This document shows, piece after piece, positions 45,414 through 55,900 of a stretch of DNA of 64,000 bases. The position numbers and the translations under genes were made by a program. Below the pieces are notes generated by a model, which ran no database searches, was not told the origin of the DNA, and saw nothing but the letters and a program-made list of their open reading frames with translations. The stretch comes from Malus domestica (taxonomy: Eukaryota; Streptophyta; Magnoliopsida; Rosales; Rosaceae), in contig NC_091661.1 of NCBI RefSeq assembly GCF_042453785.1, positions 32,169,501-32,233,500 on the forward strand. The letters run 5' to 3'. The stretch's first letter is position 1; the number at the start of each line of letters is the position of its first letter.

Positions 45414-45710
45414 ACAGCTTCATCCAAAAAGCTTCACCCGAAAAGCTTCACCTCCAAAACTTCACCCAAAAAGTTTCATCCAAAAAGTTTCACCCAAAAA
45501 GCTTCACCTAAAAAAGCTTCACCCAAAAAAAAACTTCACCTCCAAAAAGCTTCACCCAAACAGCTTCACCTAAAAAAGCTTCACCCACAAAGCTTCACCT
45601 AAAAAGCTTCACCCACAAAGCTTCACCCAAAAAGCTTCACCTCCAAAACTTCACCCAAAAAGCTTCATCCAAAAAGTTTCACCCAAAAAGCTTCACCCAA
45701 AAAGCTTCAC

Positions 45711-45745
<35 letters not shown>

Positions 45746-48700
45746 TCACCTCCAAAAAGCTTCACCCAAACAGCTTCACCCACAAAGCTTCACCTAAAAA
45801 GCTTCACCCACAAAGCTTCACCCAAAAAACTTCACCCGAAAAGCTTCACTTAAAAAAGCTTCACCTACACAGCTTCACCTAGAAAGCTCCCTCTACATAC
45901 TTTCACCTACAAAGCTTCACCATCAAAGCTTCACCTCCAAAGCTTTATCTACAAAGCTTCATCTACAAAGCTTCATCATCAAAGCTTCACCCAAAAAGCT
46001 TCACCTAAAAAAGCTTCACCCAAAAAAAACTTCACCTCCAAAAAGCTTCACCCAAACAGCTTCACCTAAAAAGCTTCACCCACAAAGCTTCACCCACAAA
46101 GCTTCACCTAAAAAAGCTTCACCTAGAAAGCTTCACCTACATAGCTTCACCCAGAAAGCTTCACCATCAAAGCTTCACCTAGAAAGCTTCAACACCAAAG
46201 CTTCACCTACAAAGCTTCAACACAAAACCTTGCTCCAAATAAACAAATTTTGTTCACAAAACCCAAGATGCCCTTGAACTTGTACAAAAACACAGGTCAA
46301 CACAAACATTTGTTTTGTTCTACACCCACAACATCCCTGTCATAACCAAACAAGCAATTATGTATATGTTTCCAAACATATTATAATAGATCCAACAACA
46401 AGCCAAAGTCCCAAGTTTCATAATGGACAAAAGTACAAGCAATTCATCAATAATGAAGGTGCTACAAAACTTGGAATCTGCCCCAAAATAGAAATCCAAC
46501 CCAAGAGACTTTTTCTCTCTCTCCCTCTTCCGCCTCCTTTCATCTATCAAATTTCTGCAACCTCTGCTCTTCTCCAATGGAGCTGAATTTTGGACACCCT
46601 ATAGTTTTTGAGCATATGAACAACTTTCAAGAAGGAACCATTTCTGTTTGAGCGACGGAAATTATAGTGTTGAAGCTCCAAACATGACAGTCGGATTCTT
46701 GCAGATTTCGAAGTTGCTATGATGTTTCGAAGATCTGGAAATATTTAACCATTAGTTCATTCTGAATTTTTGATATGTTATGAAAGAGACGATGAGGCAC
46801 AACTTCAATGAAGAAAGCATGCTGATCTGAACAATAGAAAATGGAGTTTCGAAGCTCACAACAAATCTGACGGGTTGACAGAAAAATAATAACCAGTCAT
46901 TCATCATACCTGAATTTCTTGAGTTATATAGCTCCGAGGGATCTCAAATTTGGATATGTTGTAGTTCACAAGCTGAGGAACAACTTCAATGAAGAAAGCA
47001 TGCTGATCTGAGCAAGAGAAAATATAGTTTCAAAGCTCACAACAAATCTGACGGGTTGACAGACAAATGATAAACAGTCACTCATCATACCTGGATTTCT
47101 GGAGTTATACTGCTCCGAGGGACCTCAAATTTGGATATGTTGTAGTTCACAAGTTAAGGAACAACTTCGATGAAGAAAGTATGTTGATCTGAACAAGAGA
47201 AAATGGAGTTTCGAAGCTCACAACAAGTCTGACAGGTTGACAGAAAAATGATGAACAGTCACTCATCATACCTGAATTTCTGGATTTGTACTGCTCCGAT
47301 GGATCTCAAATTTGGATATGTTGTAGCTGACAAGGTGAGGAACAACTTCGATGAAGAAAGTATGTTGAGATGAACAAGAAAAAATGGAGTTTAGAAGCTC
47401 ACAACAAGTCTGACGGGTTAACAGAAAATTGATGAACAGTTACTCATCATACCTGAATTTCTGGAGTTGTACTACTCCGATGGATCTCAAATTTGGAGAT
47501 GTTGTAGTTCACAAGATAAGGAACAACTTTCATGAAGACGACTTTGCGATCTGAGCTATAGAGAATGGTGTTATCTTGCATCCACTCAGGCTGATTAGTG
47601 GAAACGAAAAGCAATTCCACCAAAGAAAAGATGAAAAAGAGAGAAAAGCTACTAATTGCACTTGATCTTGTCTAGTCAATAGCATGCAGCATCAAACACA
47701 CAAAAGTTGGAAATATTTTTAGATAAGGCATATGCGAATGTGTGACATCGAAACAAGGATTCGTTACTTTGACAAATTAGTAACAAGCGAGACACCTCAT
47801 TCGGCAACTCTCTTCGCCTGAAGACTTGGGGGACTCCCACCATATGCTACTGCACCTTAATACTCGGCAGTCTCACAACCACTCAGTGACTTGGATTTTT
47901 CAAGTCTCCAATCGAGAAGTTTTCCTCACTCGGGAAATTAAGGGAACACTACCTCAAACTACATGCTTCACTCACAAAGCTTCAACAATACAGGTTTCAA
48001 CAAAAGCAAAAATTCAAAGAACTTTATGAAGAAGGCTTTGGTGTATTTAACACAATATATTGAAATGAAGCAAAGCTTATTTATTAATATTTTCGATAAG
48101 CCACAAATATGTACATATACATGAGTCAAAATAAACAAACAAAAGGGAGCCTTCACAAAGGTTGCTTAGGGGAAGTCTCAGCAGTCGGTAGAGCCCCAGA
48201 AAGAGAAAGCACCGGAGGGTGGTTATCCGGAGCCTCAGTACTTGACAAAACCCCAGAAGGAGGAGGCATTGGAGGTTCATCATTTGAAGCTTCATTACCA
48301 GGTACAGCCCCAGAGGACGAAGGCAATAAATGCCTTTGGAACAAACCCACAAACCGCTGATGATCAAGTAAAACCTTACCATCAGATTCCTTCATCTGGT
48401 CAAGCTTCCTCTTCATGTTTGTAGCATAGTCATGGGCGAGCCGGTGCAACTGCTTATTCTCATGCTTGAGCCCTCTAATCTCCTGTTTGAGACTCATCAC
48501 TTCAGCAGCCAATGATTCAACTTGGCGGGTTCTAGCAAATAGACGTTGAGCCATATTAGACACAGAACCTGCACACTGAACACTAAGAGCCAGAGAGTCC
48601 TTAACAGCCAACTCATCAGACCGTTTGGAAAGTAGTCTGTTATCTTTGGGAGTGAGAAGGTTCCTGGCCACCACTGCAGCGGTCATATCATTCTTCATCA

Positions 48701-51700
48701 CAGAATCCCCAACGGTAAGAGGACCAGTAGGGGATATGAAGGATGGGCGCCATATGTTGTCTGGAGAAGGCGTGGCTGTCTCTTCTCCAAGGTTCAGGTC
48801 AAAACGACGGTCGGAGGGTCCAGACATTTTCAAATGTGTTGAAGAAGGAAGAGGTCAGACAAATCAAGATCTTAGAAGTGCAAGAAATGAGCTTCTACTG
48901 GTAGAGATTCAGGTGTGCTGTGGAACTTAATGCCAGCCTCTATAAAAATCTGCACTCGACGGAGCTTCAGAAATCGAAGAGGCGTTTGCTTTCTCAAAAG
49001 CTGGGCTGCTCAGAGACCACGAGGGCCGATCTCAGAAATCGAAGAAGCACCTGCTTTTTCAGCCTCGTCAGCACCTGTCACATGCACAATCAGCTTTGCG
49101 GAAATTACGGGCAATCTGTCGAAGATTTCTGGTGAAGTAAAAAGCACGTGAATCTTACTGTTCAATCACCGCTCTCCATATGCACCATCAACTCCTCGGG
49201 TACCACATATAACTTTGTCAAAGATCTCTGACAAAGTTTAGGCACGAGAATTTCGAAGTTCCAGCTACCCTACTATTACCCATAAGGGTAAAGGAACAGC
49301 ACCACTGCTTGACAACTGGAAAGTCCCTATGTGTGTCGACCTCCGTGTTTTGCGGCAAGACAGGTTGGCAAGAACGTCCAACCTTTACTCACATTCGAGA
49401 AAAGACTCCCAACATAATTACTTTCTCAAAAACTGGAGTAGCACCGCTTTCCGAATCTCGAGAGTCAGATCCTCGACGGGATTGCTTGTTCGAAAACCGA
49501 AGAGGCACAACTCTCAGAACTTCGAGAGCCAGATTTCCTTAGATAAAACTTGTCTGTAATCTTCACACGTAATATCAGCTTTCCAGATACCACATACCAC
49601 TTTTTCAAAGTGCTCTGACAAAATTAAAACACGTGAAGCTGGCAACTCCCACTACATTGCTGTGACCAAGAAGGGTAAAGGAATAGCATTACTACTTGTT
49701 ATTGGGAAATCCCTATATACATTGACCTCCCTCCTCAACGGACAGGCAAACCTGCAAAAATGCTCAACCCTTTCTCGCATTCGAAAAGGCACCCTCAACA
49801 TAAACTCTCGAAATACTCAGCTTTATTTCCCCCCGATAATACCTCAGCAAATAAGCCACACCAAGAACAAGAGTATCTCATATCATCAGGGTCGAAAGCA
49901 AGAGTATCCCATATCATGCTTTCTCCCTATCTTTGTCTTTGTCCTTGTCCACACCTGCAGGACAAGGAGAAAGAGAGCAGTCAGTCGGAACCTGAAATCA
50001 AACCTCCAATTTAGAACTGACTGCCTGGAGCCTTTGCCTGGTTGCTTACTTAGCATTACTCTCGAGTACTCATCCTCAACTGCTGTCAAGGTCACGAATT
50101 CCACCGGCAAATACCTCATGACAGTTGATCAGATATTGGCTCTTTACACTGAAGCTGCCAAGCGTGGATGAGTCACTATGAAGGAATGTTCTGAAGGACC
50201 ATTTAAATGCAAAGGTTGCACACCACTTCTGCCATGCAAAAGATTGAAGCAGAAGGTTCAACGGTGAGCTGAAACAGATCACTACAGCACGACACCTTTC
50301 CATACCACATTCATTATTCCGTCAACAGCAAAAGTATCCCATATCATCAAGGTCGAACGTACTCTAGATTTGATGGACTTGTTTTGACCCTCAAATTTTT
50401 GAGTCGGCCTTATACTCTGAAGGGCACCAGAAAACCCTCCAGCACAGTTCAAGAATAAGCCTGTGGAAAGTTACTTCTTCAAAAGCAAAAGTATCTCATA
50501 TCATCTCTTATCCATTTGCTTCTCCTTATCCTGGCAGTTGAATGAGAGACAAGGAGAAGGAGAACAATCAACCGGAAGCCGAAGTCAAACCTCTGATCCT
50601 GGGTTGCTTACTTGGAAGTTTGACTGCTTACCTTGTCTGTCACCTCTTTCGGCAGATCTCCTAGCTCGGCGACTTGGGGGACTCCTACTATAGGGTTTGT
50701 ATCACACTTGACTAAGCCCGAAACTACAACTAAGCTTCAAGTGAAATTGATACATTACCTTGTGCGTCAACATCAGCTAAATACACCATTCCCGGATGGA
50801 GGAAAGGTACTTCCAGAGAAGGGCAGATGAAGATCAGACCACACTTCGGTACTTAGAAGTTTCGTGATTACTCAAGGGATTGGATCTTGCAAGTCCCCAA
50901 CCGAGGAGTTTCCCTCACTCGGGAACTTAGGGGAGCACTGTTTGTACCATACTTGACCAATCCCGAAACTACCGAGCACCGGCCAACGCTATACTGTCAA
51001 GGACCCAGAAGAGTTCCCCTCCGACCAGGAGGCCAATCACTACTCTACACGTGTCAAGATTAGAAGCCAATCAGAGCGCAGCACGTGTCGACATCAAGAA
51101 CCAATCATAACATGACACATGTCAATGTGACAAAGCTACAAGTTTTTCTATAAATAGGGGTCATTCCCCCACAATATTGGCTAATGCCATTTGTGTTAAA
51201 TCATTCACAAGAACTCACTAAATTGAGAGCTTGATCCCTTGTACTTGTGTAAGCCCTTCACTACTAATAAGAACTCCTCTACTCCGTGGACGTAGCCAAT
51301 CTGGGTGAACCACGTACATTCTGTGTTTGCTTCTCTGTCTCTATTCATTTACGTACTTATCCTCACTAGTGACCGAAGCAACCAAGCGAAGGTCACAAAA
51401 CCTGACACTTTCTGTTATACCAAAGTCTTCGCTGATTTTGTGCATCAACACCACTTACTGGTTGTCTCTTAAACTTTGAGAATGTAACCTATTCAAGTTG
51501 TCTGCAGGAAGAGAGAGACTGAAAAGCAGATGGAGAAAGCCCTTCTTGCCCTTGGCGAGGAAGAGATCAAGCTACTATTTGAATATGTTCGGGAATGGAA
51601 TACAAAGCCAAAGCTCTGTCATGTTGCTCACTTTGTGCTTTCAAAGGTTTTCAACATCCTCAGTCCAACAAAGATTAATGAGGTAGTTGTCTTTACATAC

Positions 51701-52120
51701 CTTTACGCCCACGTCTATTTATGGTTACATAGACAAGCACAGCACTCTATAAATAGCTTAAGGCTTGACAGTGATTTTTTGTTTTGTCAGATAAAAGGCA
51801 TTGGGGAAATCCTTGAAGGTCTCCTCTCCTATTCTCAGAGGCATTTTAGCCGAATGGACAGGCACGAAACGAACACGTATTTGGTGAACTACACTCTGAC
51901 TGGAATGTCAGTCATCGAACCAGAGACAGATACACGAGTATTGCATGACAAGTCTTTGTTGCACTCCTCTGCGGACGATGAGAAAGGGACTTTAATAAAC
52001 GAACCTGAAGATGAGGAGCGAAAAACCTCTCAACGTTTTAAAGAAGAGGCAGCTACGAAGAAACGGAAGTCAAAGAAATCAAAAGATGGTTCCACTTGCA
52101 ATAAGAAAGTTAAGGCATAG
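37852..52120 (+). CDS. TOZ: TORMOZ / UTP13-type WD40 protein of the small-subunit processome
   Basis: Fourteen exons: 37852-38148, 38263-38445, 38575-38724, 39198-39412, 39545-39830, 40437-40571, 40793-40911, 41114-41270, 41419-41665, 41751-41827, 42401-42520, 42849-42979, 51508-51682, 51791-52120. They join in frame to 873 aa, nearly the length of Arabidopsis TORMOZ. Residues about 55-660 form two WD40 propellers (repeats ending in IWD, VWD, LWD or IWN). From about 660 the Utp13 C-terminal domain follows (KCFSEIW..., EKALLALGEEEIKLLFEYVREWN). The tail is basic (KKRKSKKSKDG), consistent with a nucleolar protein. UTP13/TBL3 is part of the U3-containing complex that processes 18S pre-rRNA; loss in Arabidopsis is embryo-lethal. 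Intron 12 is 8,528 bp because it holds a whole LTR element; all other introns are small. Confidence 0.94.
40696..40733 (+). repeat. (CT)n microsatellite in TORMOZ intron 6
   Basis: About 19 CT units followed by degenerate CT-rich sequence, about 60 bases before the exon 7 acceptor. It extends the polypyrimidine context of that intron. Confidence 0.85.
43018..43529 (+). repeat. 5-prime LTR of retrotransposon 2
   Basis: 512 bp, same length as the 3-prime copy at 50939-51450. TATA box TATAAATAG at 43228-43236. The region upstream of it contains several ACACGTGTC/GACATGTGTC-like phrases. Confidence 0.92.
43228..43236 (+). promoter_or_regulatory. TATA box of the 5-prime LTR of retrotransposon 2
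   Basis: TATAAATAG, followed by the remaining 290 bp of the LTR. The matching box in the 3-prime LTR is at 51149-51157 and points at TORMOZ exons 13-14, so a readout transcript is possible. Confidence 0.6.
43637..45055 (+). CDS. Retrotransposon 2 Gag protein
   Basis: 472 aa from the ATG at 43637 (MGSEGSHS), about 100 bases past the primer-binding site. The longer open frame begins inside the LTR and is not likely to be used. N-terminal region basic, then a coiled coil (EAQNNKIAMRNEVIQEQYEK), a long polar linker with many Arg/Ser, and a retrotransposon gag domain in the C-terminal third (TGKEDPIEHLNLFE, LSGGALNWYCRLTPETVDSF, ADDKTALKAFTAGLRD). I see no zinc knuckle, protease or polymerase before the TAG. 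The Gag differs from that of retrotransposon 1 beyond easy alignment, although both belong to the same broad gag domain family. Confidence 0.88.
   Translation: MGSEGSHSTQNDTPLAHSAKQRKKEGKRVLLQAKVDELEAQNNKIAMRNEVIQEQYEKLFETLHEARQAQTRELVAPVEVNHQLGALQHGGSHAFDIDIPDREQITPQFDNQHEASLNPVASTRTMRSGGRHLFAEGAEGSKAVFRDCRDFLKQRRENSIHISSKINDPRISERLGPLPRPEPATNLGKVQQVLERHEGTGDSEVFRQTYPGSQYSESREKSHALDQTFLIPRGDGDLRKKAPVAHNSAQDPLVLQLLEEVNKLKAERQAEIPDWNQPRPGPLTRRILNTPLQAKTKQKLGLQLYTGKEDPIEHLNLFESTMAYRMHTDEERCLLFPSTLSGGALNWYCRLTPETVDSFEELRKLFVSQHIFQTDRLHSADDLYTIRQRPDESLRMYAGRFSHEYSRCAEADDKTALKAFTAGLRDCFFKYMINANTWKTYSEVMAQAYNHASAEVKTYQEKPPHPTPWRKN
45056..45385 (+). other. Post-gag sequence of retrotransposon 2
   Basis: A region rich in acidic codons in the gag-adjacent frames (for example DSDIADSDLELKLEE-like residues after the gag stop), which may be the decayed continuation of the gag-pol frame. 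No protease motif (D-S/T-G) is seen. Confidence 0.4.
45386..46225 (+). repeat. AAGCTTCACC minisatellite with embedded poly(A)
   Basis: More than 50 copies of a 13-16-bp unit AAAAGCTTCACCCA (variants ACCTA, ACCTCC, ATCC), interrupted by A runs at about 45380-45412 and 45713-45743. A larger duplicated block is visible: the phrase with TCACCTCCAAAAAGCTTCACCCA is repeated near 45535, 45750 and 46030. Any reading frame through it gives Lys/Ser/Phe/His/Pro repeats, so it is not a gene. Confidence 0.9.
46618..47560 (+). repeat. Tandem array of about 181-bp units, five copies
   Basis: ACAACTTC...GAAGAAAGCATGCTGATCTG-type phrases begin near 46618 (degenerate), 46798, 46980, 47160, 47343 and 47523 (start of a last partial unit), giving a period of 180-182 bp. 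Within each unit are GGAGTTTCGAAGCTCACAAC, CTGACGGGTTGACAGA and CAAATTTGGATATGTTGTAG. Non-coding in all frames. Confidence 0.85.
47815..47965 (+). repeat. Internal copy of the 3-prime end of retrotransposon 2
   Basis: Carries GACTTGGGGGACTCCCACCA, CAAGTCTCCAATCGAGAAG and CCTCACTCGGGAAATTAAGGG. This repeats, with changes and a deletion, 50670-50935 just before the 3-prime LTR (GACTTGGGGGACTCCTACTA, CAAGTCCCCAACCGAGGAG, CCTCACTCGGGAACTTAGGG). So an internal piece ends with the same purine-rich motif that normally precedes an LTR. Confidence 0.7.
48153..48827 (-). CDS. Antisense ORF protein of retrotransposon 2 (unknown function)
   Basis: 224 aa, opposite in strand to gag, with ATG at 48827 (MSGPSDRRFDLNLGEE). 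It is an intact counterpart of the broken ORF at 4887-5553, with near-identical residues through most of the length. Seen: a short DLNL motif near the N-terminus, a conserved central region (NIWRPSFISPTGPLTVGDSV), a long helical heptad region likely to form a coiled coil (about residues 110-175, VESLAAEVMSLKQEIR to KRKLDQMKES), and a Pro/Ser-rich C-terminal tail. I do not recognise a family. Extra ORFs, often antisense and of unknown role, are known in some plant Ty3/gypsy elements. Conservation as protein in two different elements suggests selection or very recent sharing. Confidence 0.75.
   Translation of the reverse strand: MSGPSDRRFDLNLGEETATPSPDNIWRPSFISPTGPLTVGDSVMKNDMTAAVVARNLLTPKDNRLLSKRSDELAVKDSLALSVQCAGSVSNMAQRLFARTRQVESLAAEVMSLKQEIRGLKHENKQLHRLAHDYATNMKRKLDQMKESDGKVLLDHQRFVGLFQRHLLPSSSGAVPGNEASNDEPPMPPPSGVLSSTEAPDNHPPVLSLSGALPTAETSPKQPL
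48828..50680 (+). other. Non-coding part of the module shared with retrotransposon 1
   Basis: The reverse complement of this stretch aligns by landmarks to 3700-4886: CAAAAGTATCCCATATCAT-type phrases (near 49870, 49900, 50330, 50485), GAAATTACGGGCAATCTGTC near 49100, and repeated AGAAATCGAAGAGGC phrases near 48970. Several semi-duplicated blocks occur (48960-49220, 49430-49640). No convincing ORF. Confidence 0.65.
50939..51450 (+). repeat. 3-prime LTR of retrotransposon 2
   Basis: 512 bp. About five differences from 43018-43529 were found by eye, all transitions except one G/T change in ACTCGACACG versus ACTCTACACG. Target duplication CCACT follows at 51451-51455, and TORMOZ intron sequence continues to the exon 13 acceptor at 51507. 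Confidence 0.92.
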
Positions 52121-52921
52121 CACGCATTTGCTTGTTCTGGTCCTTGTAATGTATCATGTACGCGTAAACTGATGGAGCAGATCGTTTGTGGTTCAGTTTG
52201 GTTGGCCCATTTCTGCCCCAAACAGATTCAGAAATTTTATGAATATGAAGAATCCGCTTTACACTCCATTTCTGTCCTTTCCTTTTTCTTTTGGGTGTGT
52301 TTGTTGTGGGCTCAACCTCTGGGTTGGGGTTTATTGCTTCGGAGCAAAATGCAACGGTTGGACCCATCAATCGCGTAAATGTCCTAAACTGTGGCGATTA
52401 CTTGCAAGAAAATAGATTTTATGTTGATTTCTAGTGAAATTTGCAGAACCGAATAAAAATGGTAGGTTATATATATGCTCACAGTTTTTAGGTTTAACAT
52501 AAGAACTCCCTGAAGCTTTGATTTTATGGATTCATTGACATAAGAAGGCCTTCAGACTAGCGATGTCGACAATAACATATTCGGAAACATCACCCGAATA
52601 TTTACGGGTGACAAGTAATGACGGTGAAAATTGAGGGACATATGAAATGCCCAAGTGAAATTGAAAGCGGAACATTGAAATTAACAATTCTCCTAAGTTA
52701 AAAGGGCATCCAATAAAAAGCCAGAAAAAGAAAACAACCTCCTGCTCCTATCTCTTTGGTCCCCATCATTCACAACTTCATAACTTACAGTCATTACTCA
52801 AATTGGTCCAAAAGTTGGTTACTGCCAGACAAAATTCAAATGGAGGAACTTGTTCAGCTATCAAACAAATTAAGGAATGTAACTCCACACGATTTTTAAC
52901 AGTAAAAGAATGACCTCCTTT
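52121..52921. other. Convergent spacer between TORMOZ and CSLD
   Basis: About 800 bp containing the 3-prime UTRs of both genes. No repeat or ORF of note is seen. Confidence 0.6.
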
Positions 52922-55900
52922 CTACGGGAATGTGAATGATCCCCCAATTTGGTTCGCACCCGAAGGCGGATTGATTGCCACCCACAGAAGAGAGATGGTT
53001 ATCGCAATGAGCCCCGACCACACAAAAACAATGGTGGGCGTCCTCCCTCGCCTCCCCATCAACCCTTTCGCAAACGGATACAGATGCGCTAGTACCCAGA
53101 AGCTGAAGAACACCCCACCAATTAACTTGCTCCACTGCGGTATCACACTGTATATTGTGCGGCTGAACCCAACTGCTATGGCGATTAAGTTCACCATCAT
53201 GATTGTTATCGGTGGTAACATGAGAGAGGACCATTTCACAATATAGAGGTCGGCAAATTCATCATCCTCGTCTTCGCCACCTGACTTTGAAGTCAAAGTG
53301 AAAGAGATTTCGATCCCTGCAATAACTTTCAGTAGCCCCTGAAGCACAGCAGCAAGGTGCGCACTAGTCCCTCCAATCAACCAAAATTGCTCGTTTCTCC
53401 ACCACTCCTCTAGCTCGATCCCAGACCATTTAATCTCAAGGATGGCAAGCATGCATAGCGTGAGAGTAATGATCAAAAGATAAGTCAGGAAAGTAACGTT
53501 GAGGCTTTGCACAATGAACTGACCAGAGAAGAGGGAAAGCGCCGGGAGGAAGCAGTAGACGATAAGAAAGATGGAGGTAAAAGGGTAGATGCCCACATTG
53601 AGGTATGCTATCCTTTGCAGAAGCTTCATTCTTGTGCTGGCTAGGAGGGCATTGTTGCGGGAGAAGAAAATCTCAACTGAGCCAGTAGCCCAGCGCAGAA
53701 CCTGATGCAACCTATCTGTGAGATTGATAGGAGCAGTTCCACGGAATGCATCTCGCTTGGTCACACAATAAACTGATTTCCATCCTCTGTTATGCATCCT
53801 ATACCCAGTGACCACATCTTCAGTAACTGATCCGTAAATCCACCCTACGCGCTCTCCCCACTCAGTCTTGTCTTCGTACCAGCACGAAATGACACTGATT
53901 GCCTCTGCAACAGTAGAGGCATCAAGAAGCTCACGGGGAATGGTGAGAGCACCAGGTGGGCGTCCATTCTTCACAGCTGGGTGATCTGCTAGAGGACGAC
54001 CTTGGAACTCTGCCACTGGAATTGAATCAATGAGGAAAGTTGAGTTCCCAAACCTCTTAGGCAGCAGTGACAGATTCATCTCTTCATCATCAGAATCACC
54101 CATTCTTAAGGATCGGTTTTCTTCTGGGGTGTTGGCTACTGAGGCATTCTTTCTGCGACGAGAAAAGCAGCAACTGCAACAACCTGGGTGAGTGTCTTTT
54201 GACCGAGGTGGGTCGAAACCATACAGGGCAACTCTACGAAAGAGACATCCAGTTCCAACATACACTGGGCCCTGAAGACCATCAAGAGCTCGCATATTGA
54301 CATCAAAGAAAACAGTGTTGTGATTGGCATATCGGTCTGAAGGGTCGATACCCTCAAATCTCTGAGGGAACTGGACATAACAAAGGCGGTCACCACCACG
54401 ATCCATCATGAAGCACATGCCCTCCCTCATTGCCTGAGAGTTGTAAATATAATGGTCACAGTCGAGGTTGAGAATGAACGGGCCATTGGACATGATGGCA
54501 GAGGCTCGAACGAGGGCATTCATGGCCCCTGCCTTCTTGTTGTGATCATAGCCTGGACGTTTCTCACGTGACACATAAACAAGCATGGGAAGGCGGATAT
54601 CAACATCAGTGAGGTCGATAAGCCTAGCATCATCATCAGCTCCATGCAGCGGTTCATCACTCGGAGGTTTTAACATCACCTGCATCAGCAGGGCAAATAA
54701 ATGTTAAGCCTCAAGTTGTCCTACTTGTTATAGTGTGCACATCCAAAATATGTAAGAACAATCTACCATCTGCAGTTAGAACAAAATAATATAGGTTACC
54801 GGGGCTAGAGGAATACCTGTATAATACCAGCATGGTCACTCTTAGAATGCTCAGATGAAGCAGTCAACCAAGTCCCTGGCCAGTGGGTTCCATCAGCCAT
54901 CCATGTTGCCTTGGGAATCTTCACACCCTCCACTGGTTCATCCTCTCTGTTCTCTCTTTGAAGCTTCATGGCCTTGATTTCTTCCCGAGCATGATAAGCA
55001 TCTGATCGTCGGCGTATAGATTCAGGCAGTCCATTAATCCGAACCTTGAACTCATCATATTCACGTTTTACCCTTCTTCGATCCTTGACAAAGTCAGACA
55101 GCACTTTGTTCTTGTATGGATCCCTCTTCAAGTTGAAGTACGATTCAGGATTCCTGGGTTCAATAGCATGTTTACGGCAGAATGGTACCCATATATTAGC
55201 AAAACTAGCAGCTTCTGCCATGGCCTCAAAAGTTAAAAGGGCACCTCCATCATCAGAAACATAGCAAGCTAGCTTTTCAACAGGGTAATCAGTAGCTAGA
55301 ATAGATAAGATGGTGTTTGCAGTGACAAGTGGTGGTTCTTTGTCCGGATCTGCAGTGGACACAAAGATATCTATGCCTGGAAGATCAGATTTGCCAGTGG
55401 GGTTGTTGGGGCTAGGTGTTTCAAATTTCTCCTTCAAGACATTAAGATCTGTCGAGCGATTGATTGGGCAGAACTTCGGCAGTTGGTCAAGAAGCCAAGA
55501 AAAAGCAAACCATATCTCACAAACTATTGACATTCCCCAGAGCCACATTGCATCAGTATTTGGGTGATTGATCCTCCATGCCAAGAACAGTGCAAGGACA
55601 ACCATACGAACAAAAATCAGAAGCCTGTGTACACAAAAGCAACAGAGAGCAATTAGTCGCAAGACAATGAAAAGAATGACCTCAAAAGGAATGCCACCAG
55701 GCAGATAAACAATAGAATAACCATCCACTTGATGAATACACACTACATATCCTACAATAATCAGTACTCGTCAAAAGTTAGCATTCGTAGCACATTTATA
55801 ATCCAAACAAGAGGCCATGATTCCATGCAAAATAAATGGTCATGGAGCTATCTATCTATCAGTAGAACTAAACCAAGATGTTGCTCATTAGACAATTAAA

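Larger units (their letters stand above)
43018..51450 (+). mobile_element. Full-length LTR retrotransposon 2, gag-only, in TORMOZ intron 12
   Basis: An 8,433-bp element with 512-bp LTRs (43018-43529 and 50939-51450) starting TGTTTGTACC and ending GCATCAACA. The duplicated target CCACT lies at 43013-43017 and 51451-51455. It has a primer-binding-like site directly after the first LTR (43530 onward, TTTGGCGCCGTCTGTGGGAA), a gag ORF, two tandem-repeat zones and an antisense ORF; there is no Pol. The LTRs differ at about five positions by eye, all transitions, so it is a young insertion. It lies in the same orientation as TORMOZ. Removing element and duplication leaves an intron of 90 bp. Confidence 0.93.

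Noticed and set aside
45239..45602. Lys/Ser/Phe/His-rich ORFs
   Set aside because: Translation of the AAGCTTCACC minisatellite.
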